Shown in pieces: positions 9,865 through 17,273 of a stretch of DNA of 64,000 bases. The notes beneath the pieces are model-generated. The model was not told the origin of the DNA. It saw only the letters and a program-made list of their open reading frames with translations, and did no database searches. Every line of letters starts with the position of its first letter. Position 1 is the stretch's first letter. Position numbers and translations under genes: made by a program. Source of the DNA: Mesorhizobium sp. (lineage in GTDB: Bacteria > Pseudomonadota > Alphaproteobacteria > Rhizobiales > Rhizobiaceae); NCBI GenBank assembly GCA_019635735.1, contig JAHBYX010000002.1:1-64000 (forward strand), written 5' to 3'.

Positions 9865-10419
9865 TCACGCGCGCCGCAGCATCCGCTCGACGCGGACGCG
9901 TTGATAGCCATTCGCATGCACCTGCTGACGCAAATGGCTGATGTCGCGGACGCCGAAGGCTACGGCGGCTTTGATTGGGCTCGCGAAGGTGGCGTAGTAG
10001 GTCCAGCGCGCGTCCTCGGGCAGGGTAGCGTTCTGGCGGCGGTCGGTGATGACGACGTCGCGCGGATCGCTGGTGTTGCGGAAGGCGTGGAAGGTGAACC
10101 AATCCGGTCGGCGATAGCGTGCGGCCTTCATGAAGGGCACCGACTGCACCTTGACGTCGCCCTGGTCGAGCACCCAACCGCGTTGCTCCAGGATCTGCCG
10201 CACCATGTGGCCGATCATCTGCTTGACCCGATCCGCCAGCACCTCCTCGCGGAACGCTTCGAGGATCTGCTCTTCGATCCCTTCGACGGCGGGCTTGCTC
10301 AGCTCCGACGCGGTCTCGAGACGGGCGACGTTTTCAGGCCGGGTCAGGAAGGCCCAGAGCTGTTGGCCGAGTTCGGACTCGGAGAGCGATGCGAACTTTT
10401 CGGGGTTGTAGACAAACAT
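9865..10419 (-). CDS. Hypothetical protein, first gene of the TrlF operon
   Basis: A 184-residue protein of unknown function. It has a helical N-terminal half rich in acidic residues (PAVEGIEEQILEAFREEV) and a C-terminal half with conserved-looking aromatic stretches (RRPDWFTFHAF, WTYYATFASP). There is no signal peptide and no membrane segment, so it is presumably cytoplasmic. It begins the leftward operon and is divergent from the AbiE antitoxin gene, with which it shares the 126-base intergenic region. Its small size and position suggest an accessory or specificity factor for the PD-(D/E)XK-like and PHP-ABC proteins, but this is a guess from context. Confidence 0.65.
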   Translation of the reverse strand: MFVYNPEKFASLSESELGQQLWAFLTRPENVARLETASELSKPAVEGIEEQILEAFREEVLADRVKQMIGHMVRQILEQRGWVLDQGDVKVQSVPFMKAARYRRPDWFTFHAFRNTSDPRDVVITDRRQNATLPEDARWTYYATFASPIKAAVAFGVRDISHLRQQVHANGYQRVRVERMLRRA

Positions 10420-10498
10420 AGTCGAATCTCCAATTAAGGCGAATATGCCCGGTCATAAACATCCGGTCAAGATTGCTCCACGTGAAAAGCTAACGAAC

Positions 10499-10535
10499 TT
10501 GAAAACTGTCAGAAAACCGCGTATATTTCTGACAG
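10499..10535 (+). promoter_or_regulatory. Promoter with 10-bp perfect inverted-repeat operator upstream of abiE
   Basis: A sigma70-like promoter can be read: -35 TTGAAA at 10499-10504, a 17-base spacer, -10 TATATT at 10522-10527. It is overlapped by a perfect inverted repeat, CTGTCAGAAA at 10506-10515 and TTTCTGACAG at 10526-10535, with a 10-base spacer. The right arm runs into the ribosome site (AGGAGA at 10534-10539). AbiEi antitoxins are known to bind inverted repeats in their own promoters, so this is the likely autoregulation site (inference). Confidence 0.75.
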
Positions 10536-10545
10536 GAGATTGGTG

Positions 10546-11139
10546 ATGCAGCGATTGACCGAGCAGATTCTGGTACACGCGGAAGGCTTGCCCGAGGGTG
10601 CGCCGATATCCGCCAAGGGCTTGCTGCACCTTGGCAATCGGGCAGCCGTCGACCAGGCGTTGTCGCGCCTTGTGGAGCGGGGCCGCTTGATGAGGGCTGG
10701 GCGCGGTGTTTATCTGCGCCCGATTTCCAGCCGGTTCGGTACGAGGTCCCCTTCGGTCGAGCAAGCCGTCGAAGCGCTGGCCAGTCAGCGCGGCGAAGTC
10801 ATCGTGCCCAGCGGGGCGGCAGCTGCAAACACGCTCGGGCTCACGACACAGGTGCCGGTGAGATCGGTTTATCTGACGTCGGGTCGTAGCCGCACGATGA
10901 GCTTGGGAAAGCAAATCGTTGAACTTCGGCACGCGCCGCGCTGGCAGCTTGCCCTGGCCGATCGGCCGGCTGGCGAGGCTGTGCGGGCTCTAGCGTGGCT
11001 CGGCCCGGAAAAGGCGGAGGCAGCGCTTCAGGCTTTGAAGCGCAAGCTGCCGTCGACGACATTCCAGGAGTTGGTGGCGGTGGCGCCCCAGCTTCCGACA
11101 TGGCTTGCGCGCAGCGTCGGAAAGGCCGCGCATGGCTGA
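10546..11139 (+). CDS. AbiEi/DUF6088-type antitoxin and transcriptional repressor
   Basis: A 197-residue protein matching the AbiEi-like antitoxins (DUF6088). The N-terminal ~60 residues form a winged-helix region (ISAKGLLHLGN ... ALSRLVERGRLMRAGRGVYL), the remainder the C-terminal antitoxin domain. It should repress its own promoter and counteract the nucleotidyltransferase toxin encoded next, whose start overlaps it by 8 bases. I chose the ATG at 10546, six bases after an AGGAGA ribosome site; TTG at 10540 and GTG at 10543 are in-frame alternatives. The operator just upstream supports autoregulation. Confidence 0.82.
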   Translation: MQRLTEQILVHAEGLPEGAPISAKGLLHLGNRAAVDQALSRLVERGRLMRAGRGVYLRPISSRFGTRSPSVEQAVEALASQRGEVIVPSGAAAANTLGLTTQVPVRSVYLTSGRSRTMSLGKQIVELRHAPRWQLALADRPAGEAVRALAWLGPEKAEAALQALKRKLPSTTFQELVAVAPQLPTWLARSVGKAAHG

Positions 11140-12097
11140 TGTGTTTCTCCGCCTGTCGGCGTCGGATCGACGTGACGTGATTGGTATTGCCGCCGACAAA
11201 TCGGGTCGGCCCGCTCATCTCCTCGAAAAGGATGCTTGGGTGGTTTCGGCGCTGGCGGCACTCTATGACACCGCACTGGGCGAGCACCTCGTCTTTAAGG
11301 GCGGCACGTCGCTGTCGAAGGCCTATGGCGTGATCCGGCGTTTTTCGGAGGACGTCGATCTCACCTACGATATCCGCGCGATTGCTCCTGATCTCGTCGG
11401 CGAAAACGGCGAAGCGCTGCCGAAATCGCGCAGTGAGGAGAAGCGCTGGTCGAGCGAGGTGCGAAAGCGGCTTCCTGAATGGGTGGCCGGATCGGTCCAG
11501 CCGGCGATCGCCGACGCTTTGGCGAAGGAGAAACTAGCAGCGTCCGTTCGCGCCGAGGGCGAGAAGCTGTTCATCGACTATGAGGCGACGACCACAGGGA
11601 CGGGTTACGTCGCGCCAAGCGTCATGCTCGAATTCGGCGCGCGCTCGACCGGCGAGCCGGCAAGCGAGCGCGATGTCGCCTGCGATGCGGCCGGCCTGGT
11701 CGATGATGTGGTCTTTCCCACCGCCCGCCCTCGGGTGATGCACGCTGAGCGAACCTTCTGGGAGAAGACTACGGCGATCCATGTCTTCTGCCTGCAAGAG
11801 CGATTGCGTGGGGAGCGCTTCGCCCGTCATTGGCATGACGTGGTGCGATTGGACGAGGCTGGCCTCGCCGAAAGTGCCTTTGCCGATCGCGACTTGGCGG
11901 AGGCTGTCGCGCGCCACAAGGCGATGTTCTTCGCCGAAAAGGGGCCGATCGTGAACCGATTGACTATCGGGCCGCGGTCCATGGCGGCCTGCGCCTGGTG
12001 CCGGCAGGCGAAGCGCTCAAGGCGCTTGGCGACGACTACACCCGGATGGTGGAGGACGGTCTGCTGCTCGACGACGCCGAAACTTTCGAGGCGTTGA
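11132..12097 (+). CDS. AbiEii-type nucleotidyltransferase toxin, frameshifted near the C-terminus
   Basis: A DNA polymerase beta-fold nucleotidyltransferase of the AbiEii/AbiGii toxin family. The catalytic signature is present: GGTSLSK at 57-63 and EDVDL at 73-77, with D74 and D76 the likely metal ligands. After about residue 270 the frame becomes non-family-like. Reading one base back from 11941 restores a natural sequence (ADREPIDYRAAV, then GGLRLVPAGEAL) down to a TAA at 12148-12150, 17 bases before gajA. So the gene carries a one-base deletion, a -1 slip site (A AAG GGG at 11938-11944), or a sequencing error. As it stands the product is 321 residues with an aberrant ~50-residue tail; the restored protein would be 339. 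The catalytic half is intact. Confidence 0.82.
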   Translation: MADVFLRLSASDRRDVIGIAADKSGRPAHLLEKDAWVVSALAALYDTALGEHLVFKGGTSLSKAYGVIRRFSEDVDLTYDIRAIAPDLVGENGEALPKSRSEEKRWSSEVRKRLPEWVAGSVQPAIADALAKEKLAASVRAEGEKLFIDYEATTTGTGYVAPSVMLEFGARSTGEPASERDVACDAAGLVDDVVFPTARPRVMHAERTFWEKTTAIHVFCLQERLRGERFARHWHDVVRLDEAGLAESAFADRDLAEAVARHKAMFFAEKGPIVNRLTIGPRSMAACAWCRQAKRSRRLATTTPGWWRTVCCSTTPKLSRR

Positions 12098-12167
12098 TGA
12101 CGCGCTGCGCCGACATCGCCGAGCGGGCCAACCGCAACAATAGAGAATAACGAGTGGGGACGGACGT

Positions 12168-13952
12168 GTGCGCATATCACGCATAAAGATCAGCAATTTC
12201 GCAAATTTCTCGGACATTGACATCGAGACCGGCGAGAGCATCGTCATTGTCGGCGAGAACAAAGTCGGCAAGAGCAATTTCATTCGCGCCCTGCAGTTGA
12301 TCCTGGATCCGGGCCTGTCGGAACGCGACCGCCAGCTCGGGCTCGAACATTTCTGGGATGGGCTGGGCGAGAACAAGCTCGGCGAGACCATCGAAATCTC
12401 AGTCGATCTCACCGATTTTACCGACGATCCGCGATTGATGGCGCATCTCAATGACTGCGTGGTCGATCCGGGCCCGCCCATGGTCGCGCGTCTGACGTAC
12501 CGCTTTCAGCCGAAGGCAAATCTCGGCCGCGAGCCTGAGAGCTTGGCTGACTACGAGTATATCATTTTCGGCGGCGACGATCCCGATATGTCGATCGGCT
12601 CGACCTTCCGCCGGATGCTGCCGCTCGACGTACAGGTCGCGCTGCGCGACGCCGAGAAGGACCTGTCGAGTTGGCGGAACTCGCCGTTGAGGCCTCTCAT
12701 CGAGGAACTGGCGACCTCGCTGGACGAAGACGCGCGCGACGAGATCCAGCAGCAGGTCAACGAGGCGCAAGCCGAGCTTGCTGGTCATGCCGAGGTGGTT
12801 GCCACCGCGCAGCGCATCAGCGAACGGCTGATCGCTATTGCGGGCGAGCAGCATGCCGTTCCGCTCACGCTTGGTCTTGCGCCAACCCGCGTCGATGCTT
12901 TGCTGCGAAGCCTCCGGCTGCTGATCGACAATGGTGCGCGCGGCATTGGCGACGCCAGCCTCGGCACCGCCAATCTGATCTTCCTGGCGTTGAAGAGCCT
13001 TGAGCTCGATCGTCTGGTCACGGATGGCGAGCGCGACCATACGTTCTTCGTGGTCGAAGAGCCCGAAGCGCACCTTCACCCGCATGTACAGCGGCTCGTC
13101 TACCGGTACTTCCTCGGCGGGGCTGGGGACGAAGAGGAAGACACGCCGCCGCTCACAACCATCCTCACGACGCACTCGCCGCATATCGCGAGCGTGACCC
13201 CGATCCGCTCGATCGTCCTGCTCCGGCACGACGCCGGCGAGGAGGCGACGACCGCGGTGTCCACGGCCACGGCGCCCCTGACGGCACGCGATGAGGCGGA
13301 CCTGCAGCGTTACATCGATGTCAGCCGCGGTGAGATCTTCTTCGCGCGAGGCGTGATCCTCGTCGAGGGCGATGCCGAGCGGTTTCTTATCCCTGCATTC
13401 GCCGAGGCCTTGGACATCCCGCTCGATATGCTCGGCATCACCGTCTGCTCCGTGAGCGGCACAAACTTCACGCCCTACGTGAAGTTGTTGGGACCGCAGG
13501 GACTGAATATCCCGCACGTCATTCTGACGGACCGGGATCCAAATGGTGCAAACCCGCCGCTAGTCCGCCGACGGCTGATCAATGTGCTGCGGCTGGTCGA
13601 GGATGGCGTGAACTACGCGCCATTGGACGTCGACGCTGTGATCGCGCGCGCCGAACCGTTCGGCTACTTCGTCAACAGCAATACGCTTGAGCCGGAGCTC
13701 TTCACCGGCGGCCTTGCCGAAGCGATGCAGCAGGTCATCGGGGAGGAGCTAGCGATCAATCAGAACACCCAGGAGGTTATCCAGGGCTGGGTTGACGATA
13801 CCGACACCCTTGATGAGGAGCGCTTGATCAAGCTCATCGAACGGATCGGCAAAGGGCGCTTCGCTCAGGCTCTGGCGCCACACGTCGATGAAGATACGTG
13901 CCCGGACTACATCCGGCGGGCGCTGGAGCACATTCGCGATGCCCTTGCGTAG
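12168..13952 (+). CDS. gajA: Gabija GajA-like OLD-family ATPase/TOPRIM nuclease
   Basis: A class 2 OLD nuclease of 594 residues. The N-terminal ABC-type ATPase has Walker A GENKVGKSN at 29-37 and a Walker B-like VVEEPEAHLHPH near 295. The C-terminal TOPRIM nuclease begins with VILVEGDAER near 398 and contains the acidic LTDRDPN motif near 452. In Gabija, GajA nicks DNA when nucleotide levels fall during phage infection; B. cereus GajA is about 578 residues, close to this one. The partner helicase overlaps its 3' end by 14 bases. The start is a GTG at 12168, 17 bases after the restored end of the AbiE toxin gene. Class 2 OLD genes next to UvrD-like helicases are the defining Gabija layout. Confidence 0.87.
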   Translation: MRISRIKISNFANFSDIDIETGESIVIVGENKVGKSNFIRALQLILDPGLSERDRQLGLEHFWDGLGENKLGETIEISVDLTDFTDDPRLMAHLNDCVVDPGPPMVARLTYRFQPKANLGREPESLADYEYIIFGGDDPDMSIGSTFRRMLPLDVQVALRDAEKDLSSWRNSPLRPLIEELATSLDEDARDEIQQQVNEAQAELAGHAEVVATAQRISERLIAIAGEQHAVPLTLGLAPTRVDALLRSLRLLIDNGARGIGDASLGTANLIFLALKSLELDRLVTDGERDHTFFVVEEPEAHLHPHVQRLVYRYFLGGAGDEEEDTPPLTTILTTHSPHIASVTPIRSIVLLRHDAGEEATTAVSTATAPLTARDEADLQRYIDVSRGEIFFARGVILVEGDAERFLIPAFAEALDIPLDMLGITVCSVSGTNFTPYVKLLGPQGLNIPHVILTDRDPNGANPPLVRRRLINVLRLVEDGVNYAPLDVDAVIARAEPFGYFVNSNTLEPELFTGGLAEAMQQVIGEELAINQNTQEVIQGWVDDTDTLDEERLIKLIERIGKGRFAQALAPHVDEDTCPDYIRRALEHIRDALA

Positions 13953-15786
13953 TGTCAGCGCCGCATATCTTGCCCAAGCGGCTGATCTGGCCAGCAATCC
14001 TGGCCAGCAAGCAGCCTATGACTCGACGGGACACTGCGTCGTGCTCGCAGGCCCCGGCAGCGGCAAGACCAAGACGCTGGTGCTCAAGCTTGCCCGGATC
14101 ATGGCTGAGGACGTGCGCGCGCCGCGAGGTGCGGCATGCATCACCTATAGCCAGGAGTGCGCGCGCGAGCTGACGCGCCGTCTGGAGCGGCTGGGCCTGC
14201 GGGAGGCGCCGAACCTCTTCATCGGCACCGTCCATGGCTTCTGCCTGAGACATCTGCTGATGCCTTATGGTCGTCTTGCCGATCTCCCGGTGCCGTTTCC
14301 CCTTGCCATTGCCACGCAGCGGCAGAGCGATCAGGCGATGCGGCGGATCGGCGACAGGCTCTTTGGCGCAGGTCATCCCTATAAGTCGATGGACCTCGGC
14401 CGCCATCGGCGGTCGATCCTCGATCGAACGTCGGAAGACTGGACCGCTGAGGAGGAGCTTGCGGCGTGGGCGGAAGGCTACGAAGCTGAACTGCGGCGAA
14501 CCGGTCTCGTCGATTTCGATGACCTTGTGATCTTCGGCCAGCGGCTGGTGTCGGAGCATGATTGGGTGCTGCCGCTTCTGCAGGCGAAGTTTCCTGTCCT
14601 GGCGGTCGACGAATATCAGGACTTGGGCGTGGCGCTGCACCGCATTGTCAAGCGCGTGGCGTTCGACGGAGGTGTCCGCCTGTTCGCCGTCGGCGACCCT
14701 GACCAATCGATCTACGGCTTCACCGGCGCGGATGGAGCTCTGTTGCAGGAACTGGCTGAGCGCGACGATGTCGAGCGCGTACAGCTTCAGCTGAACTACC
14801 GTTCAGCCTCAAGCATTGTCAGCGCCTCGGAAATGGCCCTGGGCGAGGCTCGCGGCTACCAGTCGAACGACCCGGACCGCCAGGCTGTTATCGCGATGGT
14901 CGAATGCGACGATGGCCTGGAGGGGCAAGCAGCGCATGCGATCGCCGAGATCATTCCAGCGGCGCTTGCGGCCAAACCCGGCCGGGCGCTCGGCGACATC
15001 GCGATCCTCTATCGAGACTATCGCGTCGGCGACGTGGTCGCGGAGGCCGTTGCGGCGGCAGGCCTCGACTTTGTGCGGGTCGACACGGCGGCGCCCTATC
15101 GCAAGGTCGCGCTCACGAGCTGGATCGAGGATTGCGCGGCTTGGTGCGCGGGCGGGTGGCGGGAAGCGCGCCCCCAGCTGCGTGGTCTGCTGGATCGCTG
15201 GATCGGCTTTCATCGCGCTCGAATATCGGAGGCGGAGGCCAGCGCGGAGCTGCAAAGCCTTACCCGACTTCTCTGGTCGCTCAGAGCAGAGGATGGGCTT
15301 GCCCGCGATTTTGTCGCGTCCTTGCACGACGGGATGCTCGATGCGCTGATCGCGGCCGAGCCAAGTCTCGCGGATCAGGCCGAACAGGTCGAACGCATGT
15401 CGACCGCGCTCGCGGTTGGCGGGGCGCTCGCCGATCTCGACCTCGCAAGCCTTGGCGGTCGCGACGGCTCGCCGCTTCACCTCAACCTTCTGACCCTGCA
15501 TTCCGCCAAGGGCTGCGAGTACGACGTGGTCATCATGGTGGGGCTCGATCTCGGCAGCTTGCCCTGGCGCAACGAACTTCCTGCGGCGCGGCGGGAAAGC
15601 CGCCGCCTGTTCTATGTGGGCCTGACGCGGGCCCGCGATGAAATTCACATGCTGTATTCCGGTTATGTCGATACGGGACGCGGAAGGATGCATTGGGGGC
15701 GCTCTCCATTTTTGAACGAGCTTGAAGCGCGTATGGAGGGGGCCGAAGGTGATGAACTCGGCGGTCCACCAAGCATAGTTGGCTGA
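13939..15786 (+). CDS. gajB: Gabija GajB-like UvrD-family helicase
   Basis: A UvrD-like SF1 helicase of 615 residues. Walker A GPGSGKT lies near 37, DEYQD near 224, GDPDQSIYGFTGAD near 255, QLNYRS near 287, HSAKG near 520 and FYVGLTRAR near 558. In Gabija, GajB senses or processes DNA termini and activates GajA. It is longer than the ~494-residue B. cereus GajB. The ATG at 13939 overlaps gajA by 14 bases, pointing to coupled translation; a reading from 13888 would extend further into gajA. The motif set is complete, so the protein should be active. Confidence 0.85.
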   Translation: MPLRSVSAAYLAQAADLASNPGQQAAYDSTGHCVVLAGPGSGKTKTLVLKLARIMAEDVRAPRGAACITYSQECARELTRRLERLGLREAPNLFIGTVHGFCLRHLLMPYGRLADLPVPFPLAIATQRQSDQAMRRIGDRLFGAGHPYKSMDLGRHRRSILDRTSEDWTAEEELAAWAEGYEAELRRTGLVDFDDLVIFGQRLVSEHDWVLPLLQAKFPVLAVDEYQDLGVALHRIVKRVAFDGGVRLFAVGDPDQSIYGFTGADGALLQELAERDDVERVQLQLNYRSASSIVSASEMALGEARGYQSNDPDRQAVIAMVECDDGLEGQAAHAIAEIIPAALAAKPGRALGDIAILYRDYRVGDVVAEAVAAAGLDFVRVDTAAPYRKVALTSWIEDCAAWCAGGWREARPQLRGLLDRWIGFHRARISEAEASAELQSLTRLLWSLRAEDGLARDFVASLHDGMLDALIAAEPSLADQAEQVERMSTALAVGGALADLDLASLGGRDGSPLHLNLLTLHSAKGCEYDVVIMVGLDLGSLPWRNELPAARRESRRLFYVGLTRARDEIHMLYSGYVDTGRGRMHWGRSPFLNELEARMEGAEGDELGGPPSIVG

Positions 15787-16383
15787 AGATTTAAGGGGTT
15801 AGCACTCGGCTCAACATTCGAGTGGGAAGCGCCCTGCGCTGGTGTCGAGAAGTGGCGCGGCCGCCCGTCCAGTGGACATCTGATTGTTGTTCTATGTCGG
15901 CTTTTCAAAGTCTCGCTCCAATACCGGACATTCAGGTTACGGCCCCCATCTAGACATAAGGGATCGATCAAAAACGTTCTACCGCAGATCGGATGTCGGT
16001 GCTTCGCTGCCTACGGTAGACCAGCGAGAGTCGAACCGGATGCTGGAGGCAATCGCACGGTTGGCCGGCGATACGCTGTAACGGTCACGATTCGATGGCG
16101 TGAAGCTTTCGATGCCCTCCCGGCGGACGATAACCCCACTGCTCCACACGCACCGCTCAGACTTATATATCCTCCCGACGCCGGCCATTAACCTCGATCC
16201 GACCACGAACAACAAGTGCCGAAGACTCGCTGGACTTCAACCGCGAACCGAGCATTGCTTATGGCGTGACACCCGACGGCTCTCCAAGCGCGCCGACCCG
16301 GCACCCCTCTCCGCCCGCCCCAGTGCGGGCTCGCCTCAGTGCAGGCGCTGGATCGTCCAGTGCGATCATTGACGGAGAGCACA
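15787..16383. other. Gene-free stretch between gajB and the integration module
   Basis: About 600 bases. The short reading frames do not resemble proteins, and the base composition is less GC-rich than its neighbours. I saw no RNA gene, terminator with a T-tract or repeat that I can defend. It must hold the promoter of the DUF3489-DUF2924-recombinase operon. Confidence 0.5.
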
Positions 16384-16740
16384 ATGTCACACATCACCAT
16401 ACTACCGGACCGCATCCCGACGGAAAGCGAAGAGGTTGACGCCGACGCACCGACGGTGTCGCCCACCGTCTCAGATCCAGCGAAGGCTTCCCGACCGAGC
16501 AGTGCAGCGGGTCGTCCTGATGCGTCCAAGTCCGAGATCGTGCTGAAGAAGCTGCAGCTGTCCCGCGGCGTGACCGTCGCCCAGATCGTCGAAGTCACCG
16601 GCTGGCAGTCACACTCGGTGCGCGGATTCTTCTCCGCGGTCGTCCGGAAGAAGCTCGGCCTCAACCTGGTGAGCGAAGTCGGCAAGGATGGCCAGCGCCG
16701 CTACCGCATTGTCGATTATGCTGCCAAGGCAGCGGATTGA
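16384..16740 (+). CDS. DUF3489 domain protein of the integration module
   Basis: A 118-residue protein with a disordered N-terminal ~45 residues and a C-terminal helix-turn-helix-like DUF3489 domain (SEIVLKKLQLSRGVTVAQIV ... SVRGFFSAVVRKKLGLNL). In alphaproteobacteria such proteins are commonly encoded just upstream of a DUF2924 protein and a serine recombinase, as here, suggesting a DNA-binding accessory role in recombination or regulation. The ATG at 16384 follows a GGAGAGCAC stretch that provides a ribosome site. It ends 5 bases before the ATG of the next gene. Confidence 0.8.
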   Translation: MSHITILPDRIPTESEEVDADAPTVSPTVSDPAKASRPSSAAGRPDASKSEIVLKKLQLSRGVTVAQIVEVTGWQSHSVRGFFSAVVRKKLGLNLVSEVGKDGQRRYRIVDYAAKAAD

Positions 16741-16745
16741 TCGCC

Positions 16746-17273
16746 ATGCGCGGAAAACCCGACATTGGCGCCGAGGTCGCTGCCTTGAGCGACCTCTCGC
16801 GCGAGGATCTCGTTGAGCGTTGGCTCAAGATCTATGGCGTGCGGCCGCCCAAGGGTGTGCGCCAGGATCTGCTCGTCAGAGCGGTGGCCTGGCATCACCA
16901 GGCAAAGCGTCTCGGCGGATTGTCCACCGAGACGCGTCGTCTGCTCAGGTCCGCTATAAGCAGGGTCGAGAACGAGATGCTCGCCCGCGACAAGCGAGCA
17001 GTCATCGATCTCGATCGGCAGAGCAAGATGGTGATCGACGACGAAACCCCCGCTGATCTAAGCAGCCCCATCATTGTGGCACCGCCGCCACGCCAGCGGC
17101 GGAGGCTGACCCCGGGTGCCCGGCTGATGCGGGAGTGGAACGGCAAGACCCATGTCGTCGACGTAATCGAGGGCGGTTATGTGTTCGAGGCGAAGGTCTA
17201 CCCTTCGCTGACGGCAATTGCCGGCAAGATCACCGGTGCTCACTGGTCGGGACCGAGGTTCTTCGGGCTATGA
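16746..17273 (+). CDS. DUF2924 domain protein of the integration module
   Basis: A 175-residue DUF2924 protein: helical N-terminal half (VERWLKIYGVRPPKGVRQDLL) and a C-terminal half typical of the family (PGARLMREWNGKTHVVDVIEGGYVFEAKVYPSLTAIA split around the strand-rich region, ending GPRFFGL). The function is unknown; the family is almost always linked to a large serine recombinase. The start is ATG 16746, or TTG 16737 overlapping the upstream gene. Its stop overlaps the recombinase ATG (ATGA at 17270-17273), so the two are translationally coupled. Confidence 0.82.
   Translation: MRGKPDIGAEVAALSDLSREDLVERWLKIYGVRPPKGVRQDLLVRAVAWHHQAKRLGGLSTETRRLLRSAISRVENEMLARDKRAVIDLDRQSKMVIDDETPADLSSPIIVAPPPRQRRRLTPGARLMREWNGKTHVVDVIEGGYVFEAKVYPSLTAIAGKITGAHWSGPRFFGL

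Noticed and set aside
8828..10177. Longer 449-codon version of the PD-(D/E)XK-like gene
   Set aside because: The extra N-terminal part is an out-of-frame overlap with the upstream gene; the ATG at 9856 gives a normal 8-base intergenic gap.
16024..16060. tRNA-like T-loop (GGTTCGACTC on the minus strand)
   Set aside because: The flanking bases do not pair as a T stem and no acceptor or anticodon arm can be found, so it is not a tRNA fragment or attachment remnant.
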